64,000 nucleotides of DNA, taken from NCBI GenBank assembly GCA_030625775.1, contig DAOUQC010000013.1, positions 1 through 64,000 of the forward strand, in the 5' to 3' direction. Below the pieces are notes generated by a model. That model was not told the DNA's origin, made no database searches, and was given only the letters and a program-made list of their open reading frames with translations. This stretch comes from Verrucomicrobiota bacterium. GTDB lineage: Bacteria > Verrucomicrobiota > Verrucomicrobiia > Verrucomicrobiales > DEV007. The position numbers and the translations under genes are program-made. Shown piece after piece: positions 1-9,122 of the stretch (within the stretch, counting starts at the first letter, position 1; each line of letters begins with the position of its first letter).

Positions 1-92
1 CTCAACAAAATCCACAAATCGAAACTCCGTGGTTGAAATCGTTTAAGAAATCTTAAATGATAAGGGACTAAGGCTGAAAAGCTTGAGACACC
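1..92 (+). promoter_or_regulatory. Leader region upstream of parE
   Basis: Short non-coding stretch at the window edge. It contains a 7-bp perfect inverted repeat (TTTAAGA at 42-48, TCTTAAA at 51-57, separated by two bases), which could be an operator or a weak hairpin. No clear promoter pair or strong Shine-Dalgarno sequence precedes the ATG at 93. Whatever lies to the left is outside the window. Confidence 0.25.
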
Positions 93-1997
93 ATGGCTAA
101 AAGAGAAGCAGGCAGCTACACAGAAGACGACATCAAATCCCTCGACTGGAGGGAGCACATCCGTCTGCGACCGGGCATGTACATCGGTAAACTCGGTGAT
201 GGATCGTCCAATGACGATGGCCTCTACATCCTGCTGAAGGAGGTGGTCGATAACTGCATCGACGAATTTGTCATGGGTTTTGGCAAATTGATCGAAATCG
301 AGATCGACGGCAGTTTTGTCCGGGTGCGCGACCATGGGCGCGGCATTCCGCTCGGCAAGCTGATGGATTGTGCCGCCAAGATCAATACCGGAGCTAAATA
401 CGATTCCGAAGCCTTCAAAAAATCTGTCGGGCTCAATGGCGTCGGCATCAAGGCGGTCAACGCACTGTCGAATTTTTTCGAGATCCAATCGGTGCGCGAT
501 AGAAAAACCAAATCGATCGTTTTCAGCCGGGGGGAAGTAACCGACGAGGCCAAGCGGGCCACTAGCACCAAAGAAGGAAACGGCACCGCCATTTGTTTTG
601 ATGCCGACCCGGATATCTTCGGTGAGTTCAAATGGAATATGGCTTTTGTCGAGCGGATGTTACGCAACTATGCCTATCTGAATACCGGCCTGACGCTCAG
701 TCTCAACGGCAAAAAATTCAAATCCAAAAACGGGCTGCTGGATCTACTGACCGAAAACCTTGGTGAACAGGAGCTGCTCTACCCGATCGCCCATCTCTCG
801 GACCACGACATCGAAGTCGCCATCACCCACACCGAACAAAGCGGGGAAGAATATTACGCCTTTGTCAACGGTCAGCACACCACTATGGGAGGCACTCACC
901 TCTCAGCTTTGCGCGAAGGCATTGTCGCTACCATCCGTACCCACTTTAAAAAACAGTACGAAGCCGCTGACATCCGCAACGGAATTGTCGCTGCTATCAG
1001 CATCAAGGTTGAAGAGCCTGTCTTTGAGTCCCAGACCAAAACCAAACTCGGCTCGACCCTGATGGCTCCCAAGGGCGAATCGGTGCGTGCTTTTGTCGGC
1101 AACTTCCTCGGTCAACACCTCGACAACTACCTGCACCGCAACCGCGATGCCGGCAAGGCCCTGATGGAAAAAATCACCCGCTCCGAACGTGAGCGCAAGG
1201 AGCTCAAAGGTATCAAAAAACTGTCCCGTGACCGGGCACGGGCATCCAAGGTCCACAACAAAAAATTGCGTGACTGTCGAGCACACTTGAATACCCGCCA
1301 CAAAAAACGTGAAGCCAGCACCCTCTTCATCACCGAGGGGGATTCAGCCAGCGGCTCGATCACCAAAGCCCGCGATGTGGAAACCCAGGCGGTGTTCAGT
1401 TTGCGTGGCAAACCTAAAAACACCTTCGAGCTGACGCGTAAGATCGTTTATGAAAACGAGGAGTTCAATCTATTGCAAGCCGCCCTCGACATCGAGAACA
1501 ACATGGAGAACCTGCGCTACAACAAGATCGTTATAGCAACCGATGCCGACGTGGACGGCATGCACATCCGCTTGCTCCTGTTGACTTTTTTCCTCCAGTT
1601 TTTCCCTGACCTGATTCGCGAGGAACATGTTTACATCCTGCAAACCCCACTCTTCCGGGTACGCAATAAAAAAGAAACCCGCTACTGCTATTCGGAAGAA
1701 GAACGCATCGAAGCGATCAAAGCACTTAAACCCAATCCCGAGATCACCCGCTTCAAAGGCCTGGGTGAAATATCACCGGATGAGTTCAAAGACTTCATCG
1801 GCAAAAACATGAGACTGGAACCCGTCGTCATGCCACCCTCACCGCGCGCGATTGACGAGTTGTTATCATTTTACATGGGAAAAAATACTCCCGAGCGGCA
1901 GCAATACATCATCAAAAACCTGCGCGTGGAAACCGACATCATCGACGATGACCCCGCCTCAGACACTACGGGTCAAAGTGCAGACAACGCTGCCTGA
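93..1997 (+). CDS. parE: DNA topoisomerase IV subunit B (ParE/GyrB family)
   Basis: ATPase subunit of a type IIA topoisomerase, which with ParC relaxes and decatenates DNA. The N-terminal GHKL ATPase shows Glu50 and Asn54 in the Bergerat fold, GRGIP at 82-86 and the ATP-lid motif [11 protein letters not shown] at 116-126. The TOPRIM domain has EGDSASGS near 413 and the metal-binding DADVDG near 484, followed by RFKGLGEI. At 634 residues it has the usual length for ParE or short GyrB and lacks the long GyrB insertion. parC follows 26 bases downstream in the same direction, which favours topoisomerase IV over gyrase. The short acidic tail ([10 protein letters not shown]) is not conserved in the family as far as I know. 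Naming it parE rather than gyrB rests on the pairing with a short ParC. Confidence 0.9.
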   Translation: MAKREAGSYTEDDIKSLDWREHIRLRPGMYIGKLGDGSSNDDGLYILLKEVVDNCIDEFVMGFGKLIEIEIDGSFVRVRDHGRGIPLGKLMDCAAKINTGAKYDSEAFKKSVGLNGVGIKAVNALSNFFEIQSVRDRKTKSIVFSRGEVTDEAKRATSTKEGNGTAICFDADPDIFGEFKWNMAFVERMLRNYAYLNTGLTLSLNGKKFKSKNGLLDLLTENLGEQELLYPIAHLSDHDIEVAITHTEQSGEEYYAFVNGQHTTMGGTHLSALREGIVATIRTHFKKQYEAADIRNGIVAAISIKVEEPVFESQTKTKLGSTLMAPKGESVRAFVGNFLGQHLDNYLHRNRDAGKALMEKITRSERERKELKGIKKLSRDRARASKVHNKKLRDCRAHLNTRHKKREASTLFITEGDSASGSITKARDVETQAVFSLRGKPKNTFELTRKIVYENEEFNLLQAALDIENNMENLRYNKIVIATDADVDGMHIRLLLLTFFLQFFPDLIREEHVYILQTPLFRVRNKKETRYCYSEEERIEAIKALKPNPEITRFKGLGEISPDEFKDFIGKNMRLEPVVMPPSPRAIDELLSFYMGKNTPERQQYIIKNLRVETDIIDDDPASDTTGQSADNAA

Positions 1998-2023
1998 ACT
2001 TATTTTATAGACTTTTCTGATTC

Positions 2024-4009
2024 ATGGCCGACGGCAACCCACCTGCAAACACCAGTATCTCGATGAAGGGGATGTACTCCGACTGGTTTCTCGATTACGC
2101 GAGTTACGTCATCCTCGAACGTGCGGTGCCGCACATCGATGACGGACTGAAACCGGTGCAACGACGCATCCTGCATTCGTTCAAGGAAAAGGACGACGGA
2201 CGTTTTAACAAAGTGGCCAACATCGTCGGCCACACCATGCAATACCATCCGCATGGCGATGCCTCCATCGGAGCCGCCATCGTCAACCTGGGACAAAAAG
2301 AGCTGCTGATCGAAACCCAGGGAAACTGGGGCAACCTGTTGACCGGCGACAATGCCGCCGCCCCCCGCTACATCGAAGCACGTTTGTCAAAATTTGCCAA
2401 TGATGTGCTATTTAATCCCAAGACCACCACTTGGGCCGCATCTTACGACGGACGTAACAAAGAACCCGTCACCCTGCCCTCGAAGTTCCCACTCACCCTG
2501 GCGCAAGGGGTAGACGGCATCGCCGTTGGCCTCGCGTGTAAATTCCTGCCGCACAACTTCATCGAGCTGATCGATGCAGCGATATGCTGCTTGAAAAAGG
2601 AACCCTTCGAACTTTTTCCCGACTTCCCTCAAGGCGGCATTGCCGATGCAGCGGACTACAACGACGGCCTGCGCGGCGGTAAAGTCCGGGTGCGTGCCCG
2701 CATCACCGCTACCAAACGCAAGCAACTGACTATCACCGAGCTGCCCTACGGCACGACGACTGTCAGCCTGACTGACTCCATTCTCAAAGCCAACGATCAA
2801 GGCAAGGTCAAGATTTCCAAGATCGAAGACAACACGGCAGACCGGGTCGAGATCCAAATCTACCTGCCGCCAGGCGTGGATGCCGAGCAAACCATCCAGG
2901 CACTCTACGCATTCAGTGATTGTGAAATCTCACTCTCACCGAACTCCTGCGTGATCGAGGACAACAAACCAAAATTCCTCACTGTCACCGAAATTCTTCA
3001 GCACTCCGCCAAACGCACCCGCAACCTGCTGAAAATGGAGCTGGAAATCCGTCTCGCCGAGCTGGAGGAAAAATGGCATTTCTCCAGCCTGGAAAAAATA
3101 TTTATCGAAAAACGCATCTACCGCCGCATCGAAGAATGCGAAACCTGGGAAGCTGTGATGGCGGAAATCTGGGAAGGATTAAAACCTTATTTGAAACTTT
3201 TTAAACGCAAGGTCACTGATGAAGACGTCGCACGCCTAACCGAGATCAAGATCAAGCGCATCTCAAAATATGATGCTTTCAAAGCTGACGAGCAAATTCG
3301 CAATATCGAAAAGGGAATCGCCGAAGTTAAGAAAAACCTGCGCAATCTCACTAAATACACCATCGCCTGGTTTGAAAACATCAAAGAAAAGTATGGCAAA
3401 GGGCGGGAGCGCCTGACCGAACTGTCAGCCTTCGACAAAGTAGACGCCAAACAAGTGGTGGTAGCGAACGACACCCTCTACATCAACCGCAAGGAAGGCT
3501 TTGCCGGTTGGAGCATGAAACGCGACGAGACGATCTGCAAATGTTCGCGTATGGATGACATCATCGCCTTCAGCCGTGACGGCAACATGCGCGTGGTGAA
3601 GGTCGCCGATAAAGTATTTGTCGGAAAGAACAATATCCTGGTTAATATTTTCAGAAAAGACAGCCCTAAGTTTTACAACATGATCTATCGTGACGGGCGT
3701 CAGGGCAACGCCCTGGCCAAACGCTTCCAGGTCACTGGCGTCACCCGGGAAAAACTCTACGACTTGGCCAAAGGCACCCCCGGCACCCGGGTGATGTGGC
3801 TGTCCGAACACGACACGGAAGAAGAGGCCAACATCAAAATCCGCATCCACCTGAAACCCGCCCTGCGACTGCGCAATGTTCAAATCGATTTTGATTTCGG
3901 TGAATTATCTATCAAAGGACGCGGTTCCAAAGGCAATATCATCACCCGCCACACCATTGACCGGGCGGTGCGCATTTCGAAAGCCGAGCTTGAACTTGAT
4001 AATTCTTAA
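2024..4009 (+). CDS. parC: DNA topoisomerase IV subunit A (ParC/GyrA family)
   Basis: DNA-cleaving subunit partnered with the upstream parE. The winged-helix/breakage-reunion domain has PHIDDGLKPVQRRIL (36-50), YHPHGDASIG (74-83) and the active-site tyrosine Tyr116 in AAAPRYIEARL. A charged coiled-coil segment lies around residues 320-475. The C-terminal part (about 480-661) is short and does not show a clear GyrA-box, consistent with a ParC that decatenates rather than a supercoiling GyrA. The length of 661 residues is on the short side (E. coli ParC is about 750). The stop codon overlaps the convergent acpS stop by four bases. Confidence 0.88.
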   Translation: MADGNPPANTSISMKGMYSDWFLDYASYVILERAVPHIDDGLKPVQRRILHSFKEKDDGRFNKVANIVGHTMQYHPHGDASIGAAIVNLGQKELLIETQGNWGNLLTGDNAAAPRYIEARLSKFANDVLFNPKTTTWAASYDGRNKEPVTLPSKFPLTLAQGVDGIAVGLACKFLPHNFIELIDAAICCLKKEPFELFPDFPQGGIADAADYNDGLRGGKVRVRARITATKRKQLTITELPYGTTTVSLTDSILKANDQGKVKISKIEDNTADRVEIQIYLPPGVDAEQTIQALYAFSDCEISLSPNSCVIEDNKPKFLTVTEILQHSAKRTRNLLKMELEIRLAELEEKWHFSSLEKIFIEKRIYRRIEECETWEAVMAEIWEGLKPYLKLFKRKVTDEDVARLTEIKIKRISKYDAFKADEQIRNIEKGIAEVKKNLRNLTKYTIAWFENIKEKYGKGRERLTELSAFDKVDAKQVVVANDTLYINRKEGFAGWSMKRDETICKCSRMDDIIAFSRDGNMRVVKVADKVFVGKNNILVNIFRKDSPKFYNMIYRDGRQGNALAKRFQVTGVTREKLYDLAKGTPGTRVMWLSEHDTEEEANIKIRIHLKPALRLRNVQIDFDFGELSIKGRGSKGNIITRHTIDRAVRISKAELELDNS

Positions 4010-4395
4010 TTGCCCATTAACGCAATCGCCTGGGCTACGGCGTAATGATCGGAATGGGACAGAGTAATCATGACTTTTATGATACCATTTTCCTCGGCAA
4101 AACGTTTCCCGTCACCGCTCAACACAATTTGAGGCTCACCGCTTTCCTTGCGAAACACCTCGGCGTCCGACCAAGCCAGATCCTTACCAAATCCGGTGCC
4201 AAAACTCTTTGCCACCGCCTCCTTTGCCGCAAAGCGAGCCGCGTAATGAATCTCCGCATTTTTCATACGCCCACAATAATTCTGCTCTGCCTGGGTGAAT
4301 ATGCGATTCAAAAACCCCATGCCATGCCGCTCAATTGATTGCCTAATCCTCTCGGTTTCTACAATGTCGACGCCTATGCCAAAAATTCCGCTCAT
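4006..4395 (-). CDS. acpS: Holo-[acyl-carrier-protein] synthase
   Basis: Transfers the 4'-phosphopantetheine arm from CoA to acyl carrier protein, making holo-ACP for fatty-acid synthesis. The 129-residue protein has the family signature GVDIVE (Mg-binding Asp10) and RFAAKEAVAKSFGTG with Glu59. The reading frame is open for another 37 codons upstream, but the conserved family start is MSGIFGIGVD at 4395, so that start is chosen. It lies 14 bases downstream of the zinc-ribbon membrane protein gene and converges on parC with a 4-base overlap. Confidence 0.92.
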   Translation of the reverse strand: MSGIFGIGVDIVETERIRQSIERHGMGFLNRIFTQAEQNYCGRMKNAEIHYAARFAAKEAVAKSFGTGFGKDLAWSDAEVFRKESGEPQIVLSGDGKRFAEENGIIKVMITLSHSDHYAVAQAIALMGN

Positions 4396-4409
4396 TAAAC
4401 TTCGGGTTA

Positions 4410-5003
4410 TTACGCAACTGAATCCACAATGGCTGCGATCCACAATACCAACAAGAACAGCCAAGCCAAAGCAAATCCTACACTTAAAATCAAAGCCAAC
4501 CACCAACGAAACTTACTTCTTGGCACGATACCCCGCGAAGAGTTGCGATAGCGAATCAAATAATACAAAGCGATGGGTGCGGTAAATAAACTCAAGGGTG
4601 ACAGGAACAAAATCAATCCCAATGCGATATTGTCATACAGAGTCCGCTTCGCCAAAAATTCATCTTTGCCCCTGGTTTCTCTCAAAATATGCAGGCAGGG
4701 CATGCAAAGGTCACGCCCGCCCCAGGACACTGCGGCTTTCTGTGAGAGAAAACAGCCACACTCATCACACACTGTCTCAGCTTTCAATTCAGGATAAAAA
4801 CGACACACAGCATCCCCGTCTCCTGATAACGCCGCCGCGGGGTTTGCCAACCCCCCGCTCTGCTTACGCAAGCGAGGGTAAACCCTGGTATAAAGCGAAG
4901 AATCACAAAACGGACAGGCCCGGGGTTCAGAATGATGCTCCAGGATTTCATCCGGTAAAGCTCTATGGCATTTCGGGCAAGCGACATGGGCAAGGGTCTG
5001 CAT
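4410..5003 (-). CDS. Zinc-ribbon/B-box-like membrane protein, unknown function
   Basis: A 197-residue protein I cannot assign to a named family. The N-terminal half has two CxxC pairs of a zinc ribbon (CPKC at 9-12, CPFC near 30-33), then a second cysteine cluster (CDEC and CMPC, about 79-102) resembling a B-box-type zinc site. The C-terminal half has two hydrophobic segments (about 125-147 and 167-195), so it is probably anchored in the inner membrane with the zinc modules in the cytoplasm. Its start is only 5 bases from the stop of the upstream GYF/RDD protein gene, so the two are likely co-transcribed and possibly translationally coupled. Such modules often mediate protein contacts; no catalytic motif is visible. 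Confidence 0.7.
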   Translation of the reverse strand: MQTLAHVACPKCHRALPDEILEHHSEPRACPFCDSSLYTRVYPRLRKQSGGLANPAAALSGDGDAVCRFYPELKAETVCDECGCFLSQKAAVSWGGRDLCMPCLHILRETRGKDEFLAKRTLYDNIALGLILFLSPLSLFTAPIALYYLIRYRNSSRGIVPRSKFRWWLALILSVGFALAWLFLLVLWIAAIVDSVA

Positions 5004-5008
5004 ACGCG

Positions 5009-5977
5009 TTATTTAGGCACTTTCTTTTTCACCACCCTGGTCGCGCACACCCTGTCATGCAAAGTGCGTTTTTCGGCATCCCTTCCACACATCCAGTAGG
5101 GGAACAAAGCCAGAGGGTACAATACCAACACACTCCCAAACATCAAAACCATCATTCCAATCATTCCCTCGGGATCCACAGAACTCCCTTTCCCCGCCAT
5201 GCTTCCTGCCCCGATAACGGCAAACAAGATCACCGGAACCATCACCGCAGTCATGACAATCGTCCCATTTAATAATTTCTTGGCAGCCCAACGACCAAAA
5301 CTCCTGCCGTAGGTGATACGCCCTCCGTCCGGATTGACCACCACGGCCCCGATAGCCATCTTGCCCACCGTCGCCTGGTACTTTCCCACCATCCAGGTAT
5401 CATAAAAAATGCTGATCGATAACTGCCCTACCAAAGCCAGGGCATACGCGGCAATGACCCCCGCCGTCCACATTGACAAGGGATCGGGATTTTCCGGATC
5501 CATTCCTTTCCCCGCAGCTTCATTGGCAAACAAGGCAATATAGTAGGGAATCTGACAAAGCATCACCGGAATGATTTTGACAAAATAGTCAATCACAGCC
5601 CCCAGCACACGCCACCAGAACCCGACGTAATCCAACGCATACTCTCCGGCATCACTCAGCTCCAGGCGCTCACCCTCCATCAAACGCTGAACAAAAGCCT
5701 CCTTGTGTTCCGGAGCGACCCACGCTTCGCCGTAGGGCACCATCTCATTTTTTGACAACACTTTACCTGAATGCGCACACACTGCCGTTTCCGCATTCCC
5801 CTTCCCCGCCGCCGCAAAAATTTCGTCCGCCACCTCTCGGAATTCCTTCCAATCAGCTTGCCCTTCCCTCCATACCAAAGCATCCCCGGAAATGGCTTCA
5901 CTCTGCTGCAAAGCAATTAATTCATCCGGACGCACCGGACCCATTTGTTTGTTATCTTTCGAATAGTACCACTCCAT
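5009..5977 (-). CDS. GYF_2 domain and RDD domain membrane protein
   Basis: 322-residue membrane protein. The first 50 residues (MEWYYSKDNKQMGPV onward, with WREGQADWKEF) match the GYF_2 domain, thought to bind proline-rich peptides in bacteria. After a linker containing HSGKVLSKNEM, an RDD-type membrane domain follows from about residue 115, with at least three hydrophobic helices and the RDD-like segment ending in HDRVCATR. The frame is open 44 codons further upstream, but the sequence before MEWYY looks non-coding, so the start at 5977 is chosen. It sits in a minus-strand run between the moaD-like gene (61 bases upstream) and the zinc-ribbon protein (5 bases downstream). RDD proteins have been linked to transport, but nothing here proves that. 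Confidence 0.75.
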   Translation of the reverse strand: MEWYYSKDNKQMGPVRPDELIALQQSEAISGDALVWREGQADWKEFREVADEIFAAAGKGNAETAVCAHSGKVLSKNEMVPYGEAWVAPEHKEAFVQRLMEGERLELSDAGEYALDYVGFWWRVLGAVIDYFVKIIPVMLCQIPYYIALFANEAAGKGMDPENPDPLSMWTAGVIAAYALALVGQLSISIFYDTWMVGKYQATVGKMAIGAVVVNPDGGRITYGRSFGRWAAKKLLNGTIVMTAVMVPVILFAVIGAGSMAGKGSSVDPEGMIGMMVLMFGSVLVLYPLALFPYWMCGRDAEKRTLHDRVCATRVVKKKVPK

Positions 5978-6038
5978 TGCTCTGGGATTGTGCCGACTAA
6001 TTCCAAAATTCTCAATTCTTAATTTCCACTTCCTTGCC

Positions 6039-6290
6039 TCACCCTCCCTGCACCGGCGGCATGATCGCCAGTTCCTGGCCATCAGACAACTCCTCGCCCC
6101 GCTCCACATATTCCATATCCAGAGCCACTAGAATTTTCCCATCCCAGACACGCAGCCCTTCGTATCTCTCATACAAAACGGCGAGTAAATCCGATACCAG
6201 CCAGCGGCGATCACCCGGCAGCACTTCCTCTATTTCAGGGGCGCCCACCAGATCTTGTAAAACTGAAAAAAACAAAATGCGAATCTTCAT
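6039..6290 (-). CDS. moaD: MoaD/ThiS family sulfur-carrier protein
   Basis: 83-residue beta-grasp protein ending in the diagnostic Gly-Gly (PPVQGG), which is adenylated and thiocarboxylated to donate sulfur. The sequence MKIRILFFSVLQDLVG and the length favour MoaD, the small subunit of molybdopterin synthase, over ThiS. The ATG at 6290 has an AGGA ribosome-binding site at a good distance, so it is preferred over the start eight codons upstream. No other molybdenum-cofactor gene is nearby; its neighbours are hpt (29 bases upstream) and the GYF/RDD protein. A role in another sulfur-transfer pathway cannot be excluded. Confidence 0.75.
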   Translation of the reverse strand: MKIRILFFSVLQDLVGAPEIEEVLPGDRRWLVSDLLAVLYERYEGLRVWDGKILVALDMEYVERGEELSDGQELAIMPPVQGG

Positions 6291-6319
6291 TATTTTTATC
6301 CTAGAGCACAACACTAAGC

Positions 6320-6886
6320 CTATTTTGTGACTTCCTGATTCAAAACAGCAATAAAGGGAAGGTTACGGTATTCACCCTGATAATCCAGACCATATCCCAC
6401 CACAAATTCATCGGCGACATCAAACCCGCAATAACGCAAATCGACCTCAAAACCAGCCTCACGCCTTGTAGGTTTTCGCAAAAGCACTGCTACCCCGATT
6501 GAGGCCACTTGTATTTCACAGGTAAAATAATCAATCAGCCGCCTTAAGGTGCGGCCCGTGTCCAGCACATCATCAACCAGCACCACATGCCGATCTACCA
6601 AATCACTTAAAGAAAAATCATCAATTCCTGACAATACGACTGAACCACGGCTCGCCTTGCCCCCATGATAACTCGATGCCTGTATCGGAATCATTTTCAG
6701 GGGAGCATCAACCGCCCTCACTAGATCCGCCGCAAAAAACAATGCCCCCTGCATCACTACCACAACCGTCAGCGGCAGCCCTTCATAATCAGCTGTGATT
6801 TGCTCACCCAACTCAACAACACGCCGCTGCAAAGTTGCCTGGTCAATGAGCACTTCCGCTACTTTAGACTCGTACCATTCCCGCAT
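6320..6886 (-). CDS. hpt: Hypoxanthine phosphoribosyltransferase
   Basis: Purine salvage enzyme that converts hypoxanthine (and often guanine) with PRPP to IMP or GMP in the cytoplasm. The PRPP-binding loop VVLVDDVLDTGRTL and the upstream VVVVMQGALFF and SSYHGG segments are clear. Two in-frame ATGs exist: the one at 6895 sits directly on the GGAG, while the one at 6886 has GGAG nine bases upstream, so the latter is chosen (188 residues). It precedes moaD by 29 bases and follows ispE. Confidence 0.9.
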   Translation of the reverse strand: MREWYESKVAEVLIDQATLQRRVVELGEQITADYEGLPLTVVVVMQGALFFAADLVRAVDAPLKMIPIQASSYHGGKASRGSVVLSGIDDFSLSDLVDRHVVLVDDVLDTGRTLRRLIDYFTCEIQVASIGVAVLLRKPTRREAGFEVDLRYCGFDVADEFVVGYGLDYQGEYRNLPFIAVLNQEVTK

Positions 6887-6952
6887 TCCACTCATCTCCT
6901 TTCAAGCCTTCAACATTTGCCATTTTTCCTGCAAATTCCAACCTCTTGCTCA

Positions 6953-7810
6953 TTAAACACTGCCCAGCGTATGCCCGAGATATGACCACATAGTTCCCCC
7001 AAAACGCTCTTTCATTCTTGCCTGCAACCTTTCTCCTCCATCCGCGGCCGCCAGAATTACCAACAGTGTGGATCCTGATCCCGAAAGCAGGGCGACATGG
7101 GTTTCCACTTGATCCAGTAACCACATTTTGAGCCGTGCCAGGAAAATAAATTTCTCGAAAACCGGACGCTCCAGATCATTAACCATCTCCCCCCAGGCAC
7201 ACAACTGGGGAGCATAGACAACTCCCGGAATCTCAATCGAAGCCGCCCGGTTTTGATAAGCCCAGGCCGCCGAAACACCAAAGCCAGGTTTCACCAGCAA
7301 AATGGGAAGTTCCTGCTTGAACTCAAGCGGATTGACAATCTCTCCACGCCCACTGCAATCACAAGGCGAGTCATGAATAAAAAACGGAACATCCGAACCA
7401 ATGCCTGCCGCCAGATCTGACAAAACCTTTTGATCAAACTTCAAATTGAACAATTGATTCACCCCCTTTAACAAAGCCGCAGCATCACTGCTGCCACCAC
7501 CTAAACCCGCTGCTATAGGAATTTTTTTATCCAAATGCATACGTAAAGCAAAACGCCTGTCACAGTGCTCCTCTATTAGGCGTAGAGCTCGCAACACCAG
7601 GTTATCCTCTCCCATACCGAGCGTTTTGTCACTACACGATAGGCTCGTTTCCTGAGCCTCGGGAATTACTTCCAAAGTCAAGCGATCCGCCAAAGACAAA
7701 GCCACCATCCGGGTATCGATGTCGTGAAAACCATCCTCACGCTGTCCCAGAATACGAAGCCAAAGGTTCGTTTTCGCAGGAGCAGTTACTTCGATTTTTC
7801 TATTCAACAT
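6953..7810 (-). CDS. ispE: 4-diphosphocytidyl-2-C-methyl-D-erythritol kinase
   Basis: Fourth enzyme of the MEP isoprenoid pathway; phosphorylates CDP-methylerythritol. It is a GHMP kinase with the start block VTAPAKTNLWLRI, the ATP loop IPIAAGLGGGSSDAAALL and the C-terminal LLSGSGSTLLVI. I chose the ATG at 7810 (285 residues, normal length). A TTG at 7846 lies directly after the pgeF stop (TAG TTG) and would add 12 residues; a GGAGGAG sequence lies between the two candidate starts but is badly spaced for either, so the start is not certain. Likely in one operon with pgeF. Confidence 0.9.
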   Translation of the reverse strand: MLNRKIEVTAPAKTNLWLRILGQREDGFHDIDTRMVALSLADRLTLEVIPEAQETSLSCSDKTLGMGEDNLVLRALRLIEEHCDRRFALRMHLDKKIPIAAGLGGGSSDAAALLKGVNQLFNLKFDQKVLSDLAAGIGSDVPFFIHDSPCDCSGRGEIVNPLEFKQELPILLVKPGFGVSAAWAYQNRAASIEIPGVVYAPQLCAWGEMVNDLERPVFEKFIFLARLKMWLLDQVETHVALLSGSGSTLLVILAAADGGERLQARMKERFGGTMWSYLGHTLGSV

Positions 7811-7846
7811 CAATTGATTTCGTCTGGCTATGCTACGCTCCTCCAA

Positions 7847-8539
7847 CTAATTGTCTACGACTGTCTGTTCTATGCTACAGCTCTTCATGCCCCATCCCAA
7901 AACCGCCAGCATGCGTCCCGTCCGGCCTTTCTCCCTACGATAAGAGTAATAGCGATCAACCTCTTGTGCAGTGCAGATTCCAGCGTCATGAATATTTTCG
8001 CTTGCCAGGCCTGACGCTTTGCATTGCCCACGAATGATTTTTGCAAAATCAATCTCGTACCACGGCGGGCGGATACAAGGACTCAGTTGGGCGATTAATT
8101 TTCCTGGTTTAGTCCCGTAATGACTTCGCATCCTCTCAATTGCCTGTGGCACAATTTCCAGTTCCGTGCCGCACTTCCCTGAGTGAAGCAGAGCACAAGC
8201 CCTGTTTTCGATATCGACCAGAAACACCGCACAGCAATCCGCCACATAAATCCCCAAATACACCCCCTGCTCTGATGTCATCAGGCCATCGACTCCAAGC
8301 TGGTGCCGGTCAGCGGGATTACCGCGACATTCTACTATTTCACAGGCATGAACTTGCTCCGCCGTCCACAAATTTGAATGTGAAATTCCCAACTCCCCTA
8401 TGGCTTTACCATGCGCCGGGCGCAATCTCTTCATCGCCGCCTCTCTTTCCACCACCACGTCCACGGTCGAAATACGAGGCACAAAACCATGCCCCAGGCC
8501 TTCGATCCCTGACAAAGCTGCAAAAGACTCGATCAACAT
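7847..8539 (-). CDS. pgeF: Peptidoglycan editing factor PgeF (YfiH/laccase-domain family)
   Basis: Cytoplasmic Cu/Zn-site protein of the YfiH family, which removes wrongly incorporated L-Ser from peptidoglycan precursors or acts as purine nucleoside hydrolase/phosphorylase in homologues. The three metal/catalytic residues are present: His64 in EQVHACE, Cys102 in VADCCAV and His119 in LLHSGKCGTE. The C-terminal CTAQEVDRYYSYRREKGRTGR is typical. An oddity is that the family block HAGWRGT after the last histidine reads HSGKCGT here, losing the Trp and Arg. 230 residues is slightly short. The TAG stop abuts a TTG that could start ispE. Confidence 0.85.
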   Translation of the reverse strand: MLIESFAALSGIEGLGHGFVPRISTVDVVVEREAAMKRLRPAHGKAIGELGISHSNLWTAEQVHACEIVECRGNPADRHQLGVDGLMTSEQGVYLGIYVADCCAVFLVDIENRACALLHSGKCGTELEIVPQAIERMRSHYGTKPGKLIAQLSPCIRPPWYEIDFAKIIRGQCKASGLASENIHDAGICTAQEVDRYYSYRREKGRTGRMLAVLGWGMKSCSIEQTVVDN

Positions 8540-8564
8540 TTCTATCTATTGTCAAATTCAGGGT

Positions 8565-8602
8565 AAAAAAAATCCGTCTTCGCTCTCAAGCGACGACGGA
8601 TT
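8565..8602 (-). terminator. Rho-independent terminator of marR
   Basis: Inverted repeat with arms of about 14 bases (AATCCGTC plus TCGCT, one mismatch) around a CTCA loop at 8571-8602. Read on the minus strand, the hairpin is followed by a run of six T residues. It sits 65 bases after the marR stop and before the pgeF start, so it should separate the two units. Confidence 0.85.
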
Positions 8603-8666
8603 CCTTCCACAACCAATTAAAAGAAATCAATCAACTATGATTACCAAAAAATCAAATATCGGCATT

Positions 8667-9122
8667 TTAGCTGCCCGACATGAATTCGCGTAATTGAGAC
8701 GAAACCGATTCTTTTTCTTCAGAATCTCCACCCCCGTCAACCATCACCGAAGTGACACTTTTTGCGATCACATCGCGCAATCGCTTCACCAACTCTATCC
8801 CCTTGCGAGTGATCTGAACCATCACCTTGCGGCGATCCTCTGCCGCATGGAGACGCTGCACGTAACCCAGTTTTTCCAAACGATCCACCAGCCCTGTCGC
8901 AGCTGCTGTTGAGTGACCCATCTTTTTTGCGATGTCGGTCATCGTCAAATACTCTTCCTTGGCCAAATAACCCAGCAGAAAAAATTGTGCGTAGGAGACA
9001 TTGCCATCGTTCAGCTCATTCGAGAGATCGAGTAAAAATGATCTCTGGGTGAACATGATGAAATCCGCCACTTGGTCCACGCGATTTGCCACTTCCTTTT
9101 TTTGTTCTTCAATTACCTGCAT
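8667..9122 (-). CDS. MarR family transcriptional regulator
   Basis: 151-residue winged-helix DNA-binding protein. The helix-turn-helix is visible in LTMTDIAKKMGHSTAAATGLVDRLEKLGYVQRL-like sequence (residues about 60-95), followed by the wing DRRKVMVQITRKG. A long N-terminal helix (VANRVDQVADFIMFTQRSF) and a C-terminal helix form the dimer domain. The ATG at 9122 has an AGGAGA ribosome-binding site about eight bases upstream. It has its own terminator, so it is probably monocistronic; its target is unknown. The AT-rich upstream region with an inverted repeat at 9204-9234 is a possible operator. The divergent side carries no intact gene. Confidence 0.88.
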   Translation of the reverse strand: MQVIEEQKKEVANRVDQVADFIMFTQRSFLLDLSNELNDGNVSYAQFFLLGYLAKEEYLTMTDIAKKMGHSTAAATGLVDRLEKLGYVQRLHAAEDRRKVMVQITRKGIELVKRLRDVIAKSVTSVMVDGGGDSEEKESVSSQLREFMSGS

